Positions 30,294-38,604 of a DNA stretch of 38,604 nt are shown here, piece after piece (position 1 is the stretch's first letter; each line of letters opens with the position of its first letter). The notes beneath the pieces were generated by a model, which worked only from the letters and a program-made list of their open reading frames with translations, was not told the DNA's origin and did not search any database. The DNA lies in IMG/VR virus record IMGVR_UViG_3300020177_000024, positions 1-38,604 of that record. The stretch is one strand, 5' to 3'. The translations under genes and the position numbers were made by a program. This DNA comes from a virus.

Positions 30294-31754
30294 ATGCAAA
30301 TACCTTTTGGAGAATGGCTACCTGATCAACCACAGCATATGAATCCTGGAGCTAATGTTGCTACCAATGTTTATTATGCTTTAAATTCTTATAAAAGATT
30401 TCCTTCATTGGTAAACTATTCATCAAATAATATAAGCACAGATTCAAGAGGAGCTGGATCTTTTAGAGATAATGCTAATAATGTTTATAACTTTGTAGCT
30501 AATAATACAGATATTTATCAATTAGATGGTGGAACATTTACCTCAAGAAAAGGATCTTTAACTGGTGATAATACAGATTTTTGGACATTTACTCAGTTTG
30601 GTAACTATGTAATAGCTTCAAATGGTGTAGATTTACCTCAGTATTTTTTAATGGGTACATCTACTAATTTTGCTAATTTATCGTCATTAGGATCTGGTGT
30701 TCCTAATTTTAGAGTTTCAGGTGTAGTTAGAGACTTTTTAGTTACTGGTAACTTGACAACAGGTTCTAACACAATACAATGGTCAGGAATTAACGATATT
30801 TCAGAATGGACTCCTGGTACTAAACAATCAGATTCACAAGACCTTCCAGGTTCTGGTGGACAGATAGTACATATAACTTCTGGAGAGATCGGTTACGTAT
30901 TTAGACAAAACCAAATAATCCGAATGGACTATGTTGGTGGTGCAACAGTATTTAGACTATCAGTTATATCTCCTAATAGAGGAGCTGTATATGGTAGAAC
31001 AGTATGTCAGGATAACAGACGTGTATTCTTTTATGCTGATGATGGTTTTTTTGAAATTAATGGAGATCAAGTTATTTCTATTGGTGCAGAAAAAGTAAAC
31101 AGATTTTTTGATACAGATTTAAACAAAGCATTTAGCGATAGAGTTTGTGCTGCTGTTGATCCATTTAATCAGTTAGCATTATGGTTATATCCTAGCTCAA
31201 ATAATACTAGCAATACAACTGGTATTTGTGATAGAATATTAATTTATAATTATGCAACTAAAAAATGGTCTTTAGCAAATACAAATGCTAGTACAATATT
31301 TTCTCAATTCGTTGGTGCTTATACAGTAGAATTAATGGATATTATATCTCAAAACTTAGATCAGATTAATATTGCATTAGATACAGATTTTTGGTCAGGT
31401 GGACAACTATTACTTGGTGCAATAGATAACGAATACAAGGCTGCTATTTTTTCTGGTACTGCAAATCAAGGAGAAATAGAAACAAGTGAAGTTGAGTTGT
31501 TTCCTGGTTTTAGAAGTAACATACAATCTATTAGACCAATAGTAGATGCACAAGCAAGTGTTACTATTAAAACTAGAGACAGACTTGCAGATAATGTTAA
31601 TGAGTCTAGTGAAATATCTATGAACTCAACTGGTATTAATCCAGTAAGACAATCTGGAAGATATGTTAAAATTAATGTTAAAACACCTAGTGGTGTAGCT
31701 TGGTCAGATGCTCAAGGTATTGATTTAGTTGCATCAAGAGCAGGATTAAGATGA
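30294..31754 (+). CDS. P22 gp10-like tail/stabilisation protein
   Basis: This 486-residue protein begins with MQIPFGEWLPDQPQHMNPGA. It has repeated strand segments such as NNVYNFVANNTDIYQLDG, FGNYVIASNGVDLPQYF and FRQNQIIRMDYVGGATVFRL, and later NRGAVYGRTVCQDNRRVFFY. This beta-propeller-like arrangement fits the packaged-DNA stabilisation/tail-tube protein of P22-type neck structures. It overlaps the next small gene by four bases (ATGA). Confidence 0.75.
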   Translation: MQIPFGEWLPDQPQHMNPGANVATNVYYALNSYKRFPSLVNYSSNNISTDSRGAGSFRDNANNVYNFVANNTDIYQLDGGTFTSRKGSLTGDNTDFWTFTQFGNYVIASNGVDLPQYFLMGTSTNFANLSSLGSGVPNFRVSGVVRDFLVTGNLTTGSNTIQWSGINDISEWTPGTKQSDSQDLPGSGGQIVHITSGEIGYVFRQNQIIRMDYVGGATVFRLSVISPNRGAVYGRTVCQDNRRVFFYADDGFFEINGDQVISIGAEKVNRFFDTDLNKAFSDRVCAAVDPFNQLALWLYPSSNNTSNTTGICDRILIYNYATKKWSLANTNASTIFSQFVGAYTVELMDIISQNLDQINIALDTDFWSGGQLLLGAIDNEYKAAIFSGTANQGEIETSEVELFPGFRSNIQSIRPIVDAQASVTIKTRDRLADNVNESSEISMNSTGINPVRQSGRYVKINVKTPSGVAWSDAQGIDLVASRAGLR

Positions 31755-31900
31755 CAGATAGAACAGACGTTGATAACGTAAGATATAGTTTTGAAACTCA
31801 AGAGTTTTTTCAAAGACAAATTGAAGAAGCTATAAACACACTTATTAATGAAAAGAATCAAGAAAACAACAAAGCTTATGCTTGGTTTATAGGAGACTAA
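31751..31900 (+). CDS. Small hypothetical tail-region protein (49 aa)
   Basis: It is ATGA-coupled to the gp10-like gene. The protein is helical (NVRYSFETQEFFQRQIEEAI, then NTLINEKNQENNKAYAWFIG) and ends where the long fibre gene begins. It has the look of a small assembly helper or adaptor. No family is recognised. Confidence 0.55.
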   Translation: MTDRTDVDNVRYSFETQEFFQRQIEEAINTLINEKNQENNKAYAWFIGD

Positions 31901-34900
31901 ATGGCAGGGATTAAAGATTATTCAACAACTAATTTAAATAATACATCATTAAATGGTATCTCAGTTGCAGAAGGAATGTTACCTTCTCAACTTAATAATG
32001 CTATTAGAGCATTAATGGTTAATACCAGATCATGGTATAATGATTCACAATGGACAGAATATGGTGATGGTGATGGAGCTTATACTGCTGCTTACGCATC
32101 AGCTACTTCTTTTACAATAGCTGGTGTTGATGTTACTCCAATTTACCATGAAGGCAGAAGAATAAAATTAACTGCAACAACTCCAGGAACTATTTATGGA
32201 ACAATTAGTTCTTCAAGTTTTTCAACAAATACTACAATCAATGTAACTTGGGATAGTGGTTCATTATCAAATGAAGCAATAGACAATGTTTATATTGGTG
32301 CTTTATCTAAAACAAATAACTCTTTACCAACTGGTGTAATTGCTACTGCAACTTTAGCAGATGGTTCAGTTACTACAATCAAGATTGCTGATAGTGCAGT
32401 TACTACTGCTAAGATTAATGATGCTGCTGTAACTAATGCTAAACTAGGTGCAGACTCTGTTAATGGTTCTAAGATTGCAGATGATAGTATAGACTCAGAA
32501 CACTATGTTGATGGATCTATAGACACAGCTCATATTGCAGACTCACAAATTACAACTGCTAAAATTGCAAACTCAAATGTTACTACTGCAAAAATTGCCG
32601 ATTCAAATGTAACTACAGCTAAACTTGCAAGTAACGCAGTAACTACAGTTAAGATTACAGATTCAAACGTAACAACAGCTAAAATTGCTGCTGATGCTAT
32701 TGATGGAACAAAGATAGCTGACGATAGTATTAATAGTGAGCATTATGTAGATGGATCTATTGATACTGCACATATTGCTGATTCTCAAATCACTACAGCA
32801 AAGATTGCTGACTCTAATGTAACAACTGCTAAGATTGCAGATAGTAATGTTACAACAGCTAAAATTAATGATGACGCAGTAACTGCTGCCAAGATTGCAG
32901 ACGCAGTTATTGTAACTAATTCTGAACAATCAGGACATACACCTGATGACGTTACATTCTTTACAACATCAGCTTCTGATGGCAGATACTTTAGACAGGA
33001 TAGTTCTGAAACTATAGCTTCAGGTGATACTTGGTCTGGATCAGATGCTTTTGTTGCAACAACTGCTGCTATTGATGCTAGAGTTATAGACTTAGTAGAT
33101 GATGTTGGTGGTTTTGTAGCTATAGCAAACGAAGATTCATTTCCAACTACCAATCCAGATATTAATAATGGTACAGGTACTATTGTATCAATTGCTGATG
33201 CTGGAGGTATGACTTATAATACTGGTACTGGAGTTTCAACAGATGCTCAAACTACTGGTGCTACTACAGTAACAATTAATTCTATACCAGCAGGTATTGG
33301 TAGTCCTATTCCTAATGGATATGGAATGTTAGTTGAAACAACAACTACATTAAATACTTACACTTTTCATAGATTAGTTCCTATTGCAACTGAAGTTACA
33401 ACTGTTGCAGGTATCTCATCTGACATTACAACTGTTGCAGGAGACACTACTGATATTGGTGTTGTGTCTGGTTTATCTAGCGATATTCAAAGTTTAGCCG
33501 ATATAGAAGATGGTACAGTTGCAACTAACGCAATTTCAAATGTTGGAAATAATATTAGCTCTGTAACAACAACTGCAACAAATATTGCATCAGTAAATAA
33601 TTTTGCAAATGTTTATAGAATTGCATCTTCAGCTCCAACTACTTCATTAGATACTGGAGATTTATATTTTGACACAACTGTAAATGAATTAAAAGTTTAT
33701 GGTGCATCTGGTTGGCAATCAGCAGGTTCATCTGTAAATGGAACTTCACAACGATACAATTACACAGCAACCAATGCTCAAACAACTTTCACAGGTTCAG
33801 ACAACAATGGTAACACACTTACTTATGATGCAGGTTACATTGATGTATATTTGAATGGTGTTAAATTATTAAATGGAACAGACGTTACAGTTACATCTGG
33901 TACATCAGTAGTCTTAGCTAGTGGTGCAACTACAGGAGATGTAGTTGATATTGTTGCTTATGGAACATTTTCTGTTGCTTCACTTAACGCAGATAACCTA
34001 GATAGTGGTACAGTACCAGATGCTAGAATTACTGGTGCTTATACAGGCATTACTAATCTTACAATGTCTGGAACACTTACAGTTGGTGATGGTCACACTA
34101 TTGGTAATGATGGTTCTTTTGATAATCTTTTAATTCAATCAAGTTCTAATGAAAATATAGAATATAACTCTGGTTTAGGTTCTCATATTTTTAAACAAAA
34201 TGGTACAGAAGTATTTCGTATAGATGATACTACAGGAAGGGTTGGGATTGGTTTAAGTAATCCTACAAGACCTTTAACAGTTTTTCATTCTACTTTACCT
34301 ATTTTATCTTTGCATAATAATACTACAGGACAAAATGCAGATGATGGTTTTCAATTCCAACTTTCAAGTGATGATGGATATGTTTGGAATTATGAAAGTG
34401 GTGGAAATGTAATATTTGGTGCAGGTGGATCAGAAGCCATGCGTATCAACTCATCTGGAAGTGTACTTATAAATACTACCGATGCTGCAACTACTACTTC
34501 TGGAGTTAAATTAAGAGGAGATATAGATGCTATTGCAGTAAATAGAGATAGCAATCCATCTGGTTATTTTGGTAGATTAAATTCTGATGGAGATATTATT
34601 AATTTTAGAAAAGATGGAACAACAGTTGGTCGTATTGGTGTTGTAAACTCAGATTTAAATATTGATTCATCAGATGACTTATTTTTAAAGGCTAATGGAT
34701 TAAACGGCTTGGCAATATTCCAATCAGGTGGAAGTCTGCAAAACGTTACTTGTTACCAAAGTTTTTTACCTATCACAGACAGTTCGTTTGATATAGGAGC
34801 ATCTAGTAGCAAATGGAGAAGATTATATTTATCTGAAGGAGTATTTCTTGGTGGCACAGGCACAGCAAACAAATTAGAAGATTACGAAGAAGGAACTTGG

Positions 34901-35299
34901 TTGCCAAGTTTTCAAGGTTCAAGTAGTTCTCCTAGTGGAGTTAATTTTACTACTAGAGCAGGTTTTTATAGAAAAATAGGAACAACAGTTTTTATATCTA
35001 TAAATCTTAATGTATCAAGTTGGTCATCTGGACCAAGCGGAACTTTAAGAATAGGAACATTACCTTTTAGCACTACTTCTGCAAGTAATTACCAAGCAGT
35101 TTTTCATATTGGATATGCTGCAAATTTTGAAACAAATGACACACCTATTTCTGGTCAAATACCTGCAAGTGCAAACCAAATAAGATTATATAAAAAGAAC
35201 GATAGTGACGCAAGGTCACCATTAACAACTAATTCAGGTTCTTCTGATGTTTCTGGAGATGAACATATTATGCTATCTGGATTTTATGAAACAGATTAA
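31901..35299 (+). CDS. Long tail fibre protein with repetitive shaft
   Basis: This 1132-residue protein begins DYSTTNLNNTSLNGISVAEG, typical of an N-terminal tail-binding domain. Residues about 145-345 are a shaft of short repeats of TTAKI.DS/TTAKIAD type. A strand-rich middle (about 345-730) and a module with RVGIGLSNPTRPL and EAMRINSSGS at about 785-865 follow. The C-terminal domain has EDYEEGTWLPSFQGS and ends GDEHIMLSGFYETD. Such proteins reach out from the tail and recognise the host surface. The C-terminal domain is probably the receptor-binding part. Confidence 0.85.
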   Translation: MAGIKDYSTTNLNNTSLNGISVAEGMLPSQLNNAIRALMVNTRSWYNDSQWTEYGDGDGAYTAAYASATSFTIAGVDVTPIYHEGRRIKLTATTPGTIYGTISSSSFSTNTTINVTWDSGSLSNEAIDNVYIGALSKTNNSLPTGVIATATLADGSVTTIKIADSAVTTAKINDAAVTNAKLGADSVNGSKIADDSIDSEHYVDGSIDTAHIADSQITTAKIANSNVTTAKIADSNVTTAKLASNAVTTVKITDSNVTTAKIAADAIDGTKIADDSINSEHYVDGSIDTAHIADSQITTAKIADSNVTTAKIADSNVTTAKINDDAVTAAKIADAVIVTNSEQSGHTPDDVTFFTTSASDGRYFRQDSSETIASGDTWSGSDAFVATTAAIDARVIDLVDDVGGFVAIANEDSFPTTNPDINNGTGTIVSIADAGGMTYNTGTGVSTDAQTTGATTVTINSIPAGIGSPIPNGYGMLVETTTTLNTYTFHRLVPIATEVTTVAGISSDITTVAGDTTDIGVVSGLSSDIQSLADIEDGTVATNAISNVGNNISSVTTTATNIASVNNFANVYRIASSAPTTSLDTGDLYFDTTVNELKVYGASGWQSAGSSVNGTSQRYNYTATNAQTTFTGSDNNGNTLTYDAGYIDVYLNGVKLLNGTDVTVTSGTSVVLASGATTGDVVDIVAYGTFSVASLNADNLDSGTVPDARITGAYTGITNLTMSGTLTVGDGHTIGNDGSFDNLLIQSSSNENIEYNSGLGSHIFKQNGTEVFRIDDTTGRVGIGLSNPTRPLTVFHSTLPILSLHNNTTGQNADDGFQFQLSSDDGYVWNYESGGNVIFGAGGSEAMRINSSGSVLINTTDAATTTSGVKLRGDIDAIAVNRDSNPSGYFGRLNSDGDIINFRKDGTTVGRIGVVNSDLNIDSSDDLFLKANGLNGLAIFQSGGSLQNVTCYQSFLPITDSSFDIGASSSKWRRLYLSEGVFLGGTGTANKLEDYEEGTWLPSFQGSSSSPSGVNFTTRAGFYRKIGTTVFISINLNVSSWSSGPSGTLRIGTLPFSTTSASNYQAVFHIGYAANFETNDTPISGQIPASANQIRLYKKNDSDARSPLTTNSGSSDVSGDEHIMLSGFYETD
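32341..32930 (+). repeat. Coding repeats of the fibre shaft
   Basis: This DNA encodes a run of about 15 short units of the TTAKIADSNV kind. A larger unit containing DSINSEHYVDGSIDTAHIAD or its near copy occurs twice, at about 32480-32568 and 32719-32806. The two copies encode nearly the same peptide but differ at many third codon positions. Confidence 0.75.
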
Positions 35300-35316
35300 C
35301 AACAAAGGAGAAAACT

Positions 35317-35574
35317 ATGGCAATAACTAAAGAGACACAGATTGGTAAAATCGAAGTGGTCGGAAAATACAAATCAGTTCAAGTAAGAACAGATACTGTA
35401 GTTATGGAAGACAATGAAGAATTATCAAGAAAGTATCATAGACATGCTTTGATGCCAGATGCAGATATATCTAATGAACACTCAGAGGTTCAAGCAGTAT
35501 GTAACGCAGTCTGGACACAAGATGTTAAAGATGCTTATGAGACTTTTAAAGCTAGTCAATCAGAGGAATTATAA
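35317..35574 (+). CDS. Small hypothetical protein between the two fibre genes (85 aa)
   Basis: AAAGGAGAAAACT precedes the ATG. It has MAITKETQIGKIEVVGKYKS, then QVRTDTVVMEDNEELSRKYH and a helical end (DVKDAYETFKASQSEEL). Such proteins are often found beside fibre genes in marine phages. It could be a fibre-assembly helper. No catalytic motif is seen. Confidence 0.6.
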   Translation: MAITKETQIGKIEVVGKYKSVQVRTDTVVMEDNEELSRKYHRHALMPDADISNEHSEVQAVCNAVWTQDVKDAYETFKASQSEEL

Positions 35575-35576
35575 TA

Positions 35577-37088
35577 ATGAGTAACGCAAGAGATAAAGCT
35601 AACATACCTGCGCTAAACTTTTCATCTACAGGTATAGATGATAATGCTACAAGCACAGCTATTACTATTGATAGTAGTGAGAATGTTGGTATTGGTACAA
35701 CTTCTCCAGAAGGTGCTTTAAATATATCAAGAGATAATTTTAATAGTTCAATTCAAACTGTACCAACAAATTATTCTTTAACATTTGATAGTTTGGGTGC
35801 AACAGGAGAATATGGAAATCAAATTGGTTTAAGTAATGGAACAAATATACTTTCATCATTTGGTTTTGTTGATGAAGGTTCTGCTGGAGCTACAGGAATA
35901 TATTTTACTACAGGAAACTCAAGTTCACAAACAGAGAGATTAAGAATTTCTAATAATGGTAATGTAGGTATTGGTGTAAGTTCTCCATTAGCTAAACTTC
36001 ATGTTGATACATCTAATAGTGGTGTAACGCCTAACGCTTACGCAGATGATTTATTTATAGAAAGTAGTGGTAATACTGGATTAACTATTGGCTCTGGTAC
36101 ATCTTCTTATTCAAGTATTTATTTTGCGAACTCAACTGATAACGACAAAGCTAGAATTGAAGTTGTTCATTCTGATAATAGCATGAGATTTACTAATAAT
36201 GCTTCAGAACGTATGCGTATAGATAGTTCTGGTAACGTAGGTATTGGTGTAAGTTCTGTATTAAAACCATTACATTTAAGAAAAGATAATGCAGGAAACA
36301 GTGAAACATTGTTATTATTACAAAATAATAGTGGTACTGATGATACTGAAGTTGAAATAAGATTAGCTCCAACACCTTATCCAAGAGATATTGGTAATGC
36401 TCAAGATGGTGGTGTTGCTAGATGGAGTTCTATTAGAGCAACTAGAGATGGTGCAGGTAATGGAACTAGAATGAGTTTTTTAACAAATTCTGGTGGAGCA
36501 AGTCCATCAGAACGTATGCGTATAAACAGTTCTGGTAATGTTGGAATTGGCACAACTTCTCCAACACAAAAACTAGATGTTAATGGAACAGTAAAAGCTA
36601 CAGCATTTCAAGGAGATGGTTCTGCATTAACTAATGTTTCTGGTGGAACTAACACTCCAATGTTTTTAGCTTATCAATCTAGTAGTCAATCTCTTGCTAG
36701 TGGTGTAACTGTTAGAGTTGTTTTTGATACAGAAGAATTTGATGATGATAATGTTTTTACCAATACATCAGGTAATTATAGTTTTACAGTACCTAGTGGA
36801 CAAGCTGGTAAATATTGGATTTATGTTTCAGTAAGTAAAAATAGTTTTTCAGGTAATGCTTTTGAAGTTTTACTAAAAAGAACTAGAAGTGGCTCAGAAA
36901 CTATTGCTATGAATTGTTCTGCTGGTGGTTCAGGAGATAGTCAAGAAGTAGCTGGAAATGGAAAAATATTTGAATGTCAAGTTGGAGATACATTTCATGT
37001 CACAGCAAAACATACTGATAGTGGAACTAGAACATTATATGGTGATCAAGCTTTTACATTTTTCGGTGCATACAAAATTATTGAATAA
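35577..37088 (+). CDS. Second tail fibre with C1q/TNF-like C-terminal domain
   Basis: This 503-residue protein has a middle with four modules of the type MRI(D/N)SSGNVGIG followed by a Leu/Lys turn (for example at about 38-50, 119-140, 211-230 and 313-330). The C-terminal 150 residues (TPMFLAYQSSSQSLASGVT, then SGNYSFTVPSGQAGKYWIYV) are strand-rich and look like a C1q/TNF-type trimeric head. This is probably a second receptor-binding or side fibre. It shares the same module with the first fibre. Confidence 0.75.
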   Translation: MSNARDKANIPALNFSSTGIDDNATSTAITIDSSENVGIGTTSPEGALNISRDNFNSSIQTVPTNYSLTFDSLGATGEYGNQIGLSNGTNILSSFGFVDEGSAGATGIYFTTGNSSSQTERLRISNNGNVGIGVSSPLAKLHVDTSNSGVTPNAYADDLFIESSGNTGLTIGSGTSSYSSIYFANSTDNDKARIEVVHSDNSMRFTNNASERMRIDSSGNVGIGVSSVLKPLHLRKDNAGNSETLLLLQNNSGTDDTEVEIRLAPTPYPRDIGNAQDGGVARWSSIRATRDGAGNGTRMSFLTNSGGASPSERMRINSSGNVGIGTTSPTQKLDVNGTVKATAFQGDGSALTNVSGGTNTPMFLAYQSSSQSLASGVTVRVVFDTEEFDDDNVFTNTSGNYSFTVPSGQAGKYWIYVSVSKNSFSGNAFEVLLKRTRSGSETIAMNCSAGGSGDSQEVAGNGKIFECQVGDTFHVTAKHTDSGTRTLYGDQAFTFFGAYKIIE

Positions 37089-37100
37089 GGAGATAAAATT

Positions 37101-37442
37101 ATGGCACAACTAAATACAAAAATAAAAGAATACTGCAAAGCTAATGGTGTTAGTGATGTAGATTTTAAAAATGATGTCATGTTGCAAGACGACAGTAATG
37201 GTCAAGGTGTTTATATAGCTGAATGGAATTTAGATATTGCACAACCAACTCAAGCACAATTAGATGCTTTAGAAACTGAAGCACAAGCAGAAGAAAACTT
37301 GCAAAGTATTTTAAATACAAGAGCAACTGCTTATCCATCAATTCAAGAACAGTTAGATATGCAATACTGGGATAAGGTTAATGGCACTACTAACTGGGAA
37401 GATGCAATAGCAAAAGTTAAATTAGACAACCCCAAACCATAA
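37101..37442 (+). CDS. Fibre-associated/tail-assembly-like protein (113 aa)
   Basis: AGGAGATAAAATT precedes the ATG. The N-terminal part has NDVMLQDDSNGQGVYIAEWN, and PTQAQLDALETEAQ follows at about 56-69. The C-terminal part has AYPSIQEQLDMQYWDKVNGT and WEDAIAKVKLDNPKP. This is the pattern of small proteins encoded just after fibre genes that help fibre assembly or attach to them. The exact function is not established by the sequence. Confidence 0.6.
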   Translation: MAQLNTKIKEYCKANGVSDVDFKNDVMLQDDSNGQGVYIAEWNLDIAQPTQAQLDALETEAQAEENLQSILNTRATAYPSIQEQLDMQYWDKVNGTTNWEDAIAKVKLDNPKP

Positions 37443-37455
37443 TAGGAGATAAACT

Positions 37456-37746
37456 ATGGCAATAACATACGAATGGTCTTTTCCAAACTTTGAATGTGAT
37501 TCAGAGAATGTAGTTAAGACAATACATTGGAGATATACAGCAGTAGATGGAGAACATTCTGCATCTATGTATGGCTCTTGTGCAGGTTCAGAAGGTATGA
37601 ACTTTGATGCTATGACTAAGGAGCATTGCGAAAATTGTGTTCTTGAAAATCAAGATACAACGATTGAAGATATGCAAAGCAACTTGTCTGCACAAATCGA
37701 AGAACAGAAATCACCTGCATTGACATCAAAAACTAAGGAGTGGTAA
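37456..37746 (+). CDS. Small phage protein (W.FP...V..IHWRYT type)
   Basis: This 96-residue protein begins MAITYEWSFPNFECDSENVV, then KTIHWRYTAVDGEHSASMYG. It has three further Cys at about residues 42, 58 and 61. This beginning (EW.FP and V..IHWRY) is familiar from small phage proteins near tail fibre genes, related in look to the DUF7936 group. AGGAGATAAACT precedes the ATG. The function is unknown. Confidence 0.6.
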   Translation: MAITYEWSFPNFECDSENVVKTIHWRYTAVDGEHSASMYGSCAGSEGMNFDAMTKEHCENCVLENQDTTIEDMQSNLSAQIEEQKSPALTSKTKEW

Positions 37747-37747
37747 T

Positions 37748-37966
37748 ATGAACTTTAAGTTCGATGACAAAGACTACGATAGCGATAAGCTATCTGATAA
37801 TGGTAAATTATATTTAGGTAAGTTACAAAATATTGGAACTAAAGAACAACAGTTATCTTTAGAAGCACAAGATTTGAGCATACTAAAAGCTAAATATACT
37901 GAGCTGTTAAAAGCTGAACTTCCTAAAGATGAAGTAAAAGAAGATAAGGTAGAAGTTAAAAAGTAA
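37748..37966 (+). CDS. DUF6447-like small helical protein (72 aa)
   Basis: The protein begins MNFKFDDKDYDSDKLSDNGK. A helical middle with YLGKLQNIGTKEQQLSLEAQ and a Lys/Glu/Asp-rich tail follow. The beginning and helix match the small DUF6447-like group next to fibre genes. It starts two bases after the previous stop. No function is known. Confidence 0.55.
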   Translation: MNFKFDDKDYDSDKLSDNGKLYLGKLQNIGTKEQQLSLEAQDLSILKAKYTELLKAELPKDEVKEDKVEVKK

Positions 37967-37975
37967 TAATTCTAA

Positions 37976-38314
37976 ATGGCTAATATATATAAAAATGCAG
38001 GTATTAATTTAACTACTACAAGTTTAACTACAATATATACAGTACCTGCTAATAGAACAGCTATCGTTAAAAACATACAAATTTCTAATGAGCATAGCTC
38101 AAATAATTTAGTAGAAGTATTTGTAACTGATAGTTCAGCTAGTGCTACTTATGAAATATATCATGAAAGCATGGCAGCAGATAGTACAATCAATGCTGCT
38201 TTAGCTCCAATAATATTAGAATCAGGTGATGTTTTAAAAATTCAAACAGCTACTGCTAATGTTGTTGAAGGAATAGTTAGTTATTTAGAAATATTTGACG
38301 AAAAGAGTGCATGA
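37976..38314 (+). CDS. Strand-rich virion-type protein (112 aa)
   Basis: It has MANIYKNAGINLTTTSLTTI, TVPANRTAIVKNIQISNEHS and LAPIILESGDVLKIQTATAN. This is a beta-sandwich-like pattern found in small phage structural or decoration proteins. It ends in an ATGA overlap with the acetyltransferase gene at 38311. The role in the virion is inferred from the fold-like pattern and position. Confidence 0.6.
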   Translation: MANIYKNAGINLTTTSLTTIYTVPANRTAIVKNIQISNEHSSNNLVEVFVTDSSASATYEIYHESMAADSTINAALAPIILESGDVLKIQTATANVVEGIVSYLEIFDEKSA

Positions 38315-38604
38315 TTGATCTTGTTGCCATACCTACATCTAATGTAGACCAAGCATGGAAACATTGTGAATCTATGATTGCAGATGCTTTAGCAAGATCT
38401 AATGGTTATGCTTTGGCTAGTCATATTAAAGAATGGATTAAAGAAGATAAAATGCAACTTTGGTTTCTTTGGGATTCTGAAGATGACATTCAAGATAGAA
38501 TGTATGGAGTTGTAGTTACTGAAATTATTCAAAGACCTTTGCAAAAATGTCTAAATATAAGAATAATGACAGGTAAACATAAAGATAAATGGCAACATCT
38601 AATT
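38311..38604 (+). CDS. GNAT-like acetyltransferase, N-terminal part (runs off the window end)
   Basis: The ATG overlaps the preceding stop by ATGA. The frame is open to the last base (98 codons) and continues at the left end, since 38392-38604 duplicates 1-213. The true N-terminus is MIDLVAIPTSNVDQAWKHCE. Combining both ends gives 145 residues. See the left-end entry for the family evidence. This is the same gene, not a second copy. Confidence 0.75.
   Translation, partial: MIDLVAIPTSNVDQAWKHCESMIADALARSNGYALASHIKEWIKEDKMQLWFLWDSEDDIQDRMYGVVVTEIIQRPLQKCLNIRIMTGKHKDKWQHLI
38392..38604. repeat. Terminal direct repeat, right copy
   Basis: This matches bases 1-213 except at 38415 and 38478, both synonymous. 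It supports a circular or terminally redundant genome with a unit of about 38,391 bases. Confidence 0.95.

Noticed and set aside
32663-33153. Two minus-strand frames opposite the long fibre
   Set aside because: They arise from the repetitive coding of the shaft read in reverse and have no independent support.
1-38604. tRNA genes, CRISPR arrays, insertion sequences, integrase and attachment sites
   Set aside because: I searched by eye for T-loop-like sequence, spaced direct repeats, transposase or recombinase motifs and terminal inverted repeats, and found none that held up.

Overview
The window looks like one complete, terminally redundant genome of a short-tailed (podovirus-like) double-stranded DNA phage with a unit length of about 38.39 kb. 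Bases 1-213 recur at 38392-38604 with two synonymous differences, and one gene (a GNAT-like acetyltransferase) runs across the join, so the map is circular. The DNA is very AT-rich and gene-dense, with many ATGA or TAATG stop/start overlaps. The protein set (P22/SU10-type portal and capsid, very small lysine-rich proteins, N/K/I-rich composition) suggests a marine phage of an AT-rich alphaproteobacterium such as SAR11. The host is an inference from composition and protein style only.

Layout. (1) Rightward late module, 20992 through the circular join to about 11042: small basic proteins, small and large terminase, portal, scaffold, DUF5309-type capsid, a possible decoration protein, head-tail adaptor, P22 gp10-like tail protein, two fibres, small fibre-associated proteins, the acetyltransferase, a set of putative ejection/internal proteins (360-7384), then a lysis cassette (holin-like proteins, metallophosphoesterase, P5/muramidase-like protein, secreted Cys proteins) and more small basic proteins. 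(2) Leftward early block A, 13369-10933: RecB/Cas4-like PD-(D/E)XK nuclease, possible OB-fold protein, small proteins and a MazG-like protein. (3) Short rightward block, 13381-15049: DUF6456-like regulator, HNH nuclease and unknowns. (4) Leftward early block B, 20596-15309: about twenty very small genes including an XRE-type and a ribbon-helix-helix regulator, coiled-coil proteins and tiny membrane proteins.

Two noncoding stretches stand out. The 395-bp divergent region at 20597-20991, between early block B and the late module, carries six consecutive inverted repeats. The 259-bp convergent gap at 15050-15308 is also full of pairing potential. GC-rich hairpins, which are conspicuous in this AT-rich DNA, sit in several gaps between genes, including two with GNRA-type loops on either side of the gene after the capsid gene.

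No DNA polymerase, primase, replicative helicase, RNA polymerase, ligase, integrase or tRNA gene was recognised in this apparently complete genome. The phage must therefore lean heavily on host replication and transcription, or use unrecognised proteins. The nuclease, OB-fold candidate and HNH protein are the only DNA-metabolism genes seen.
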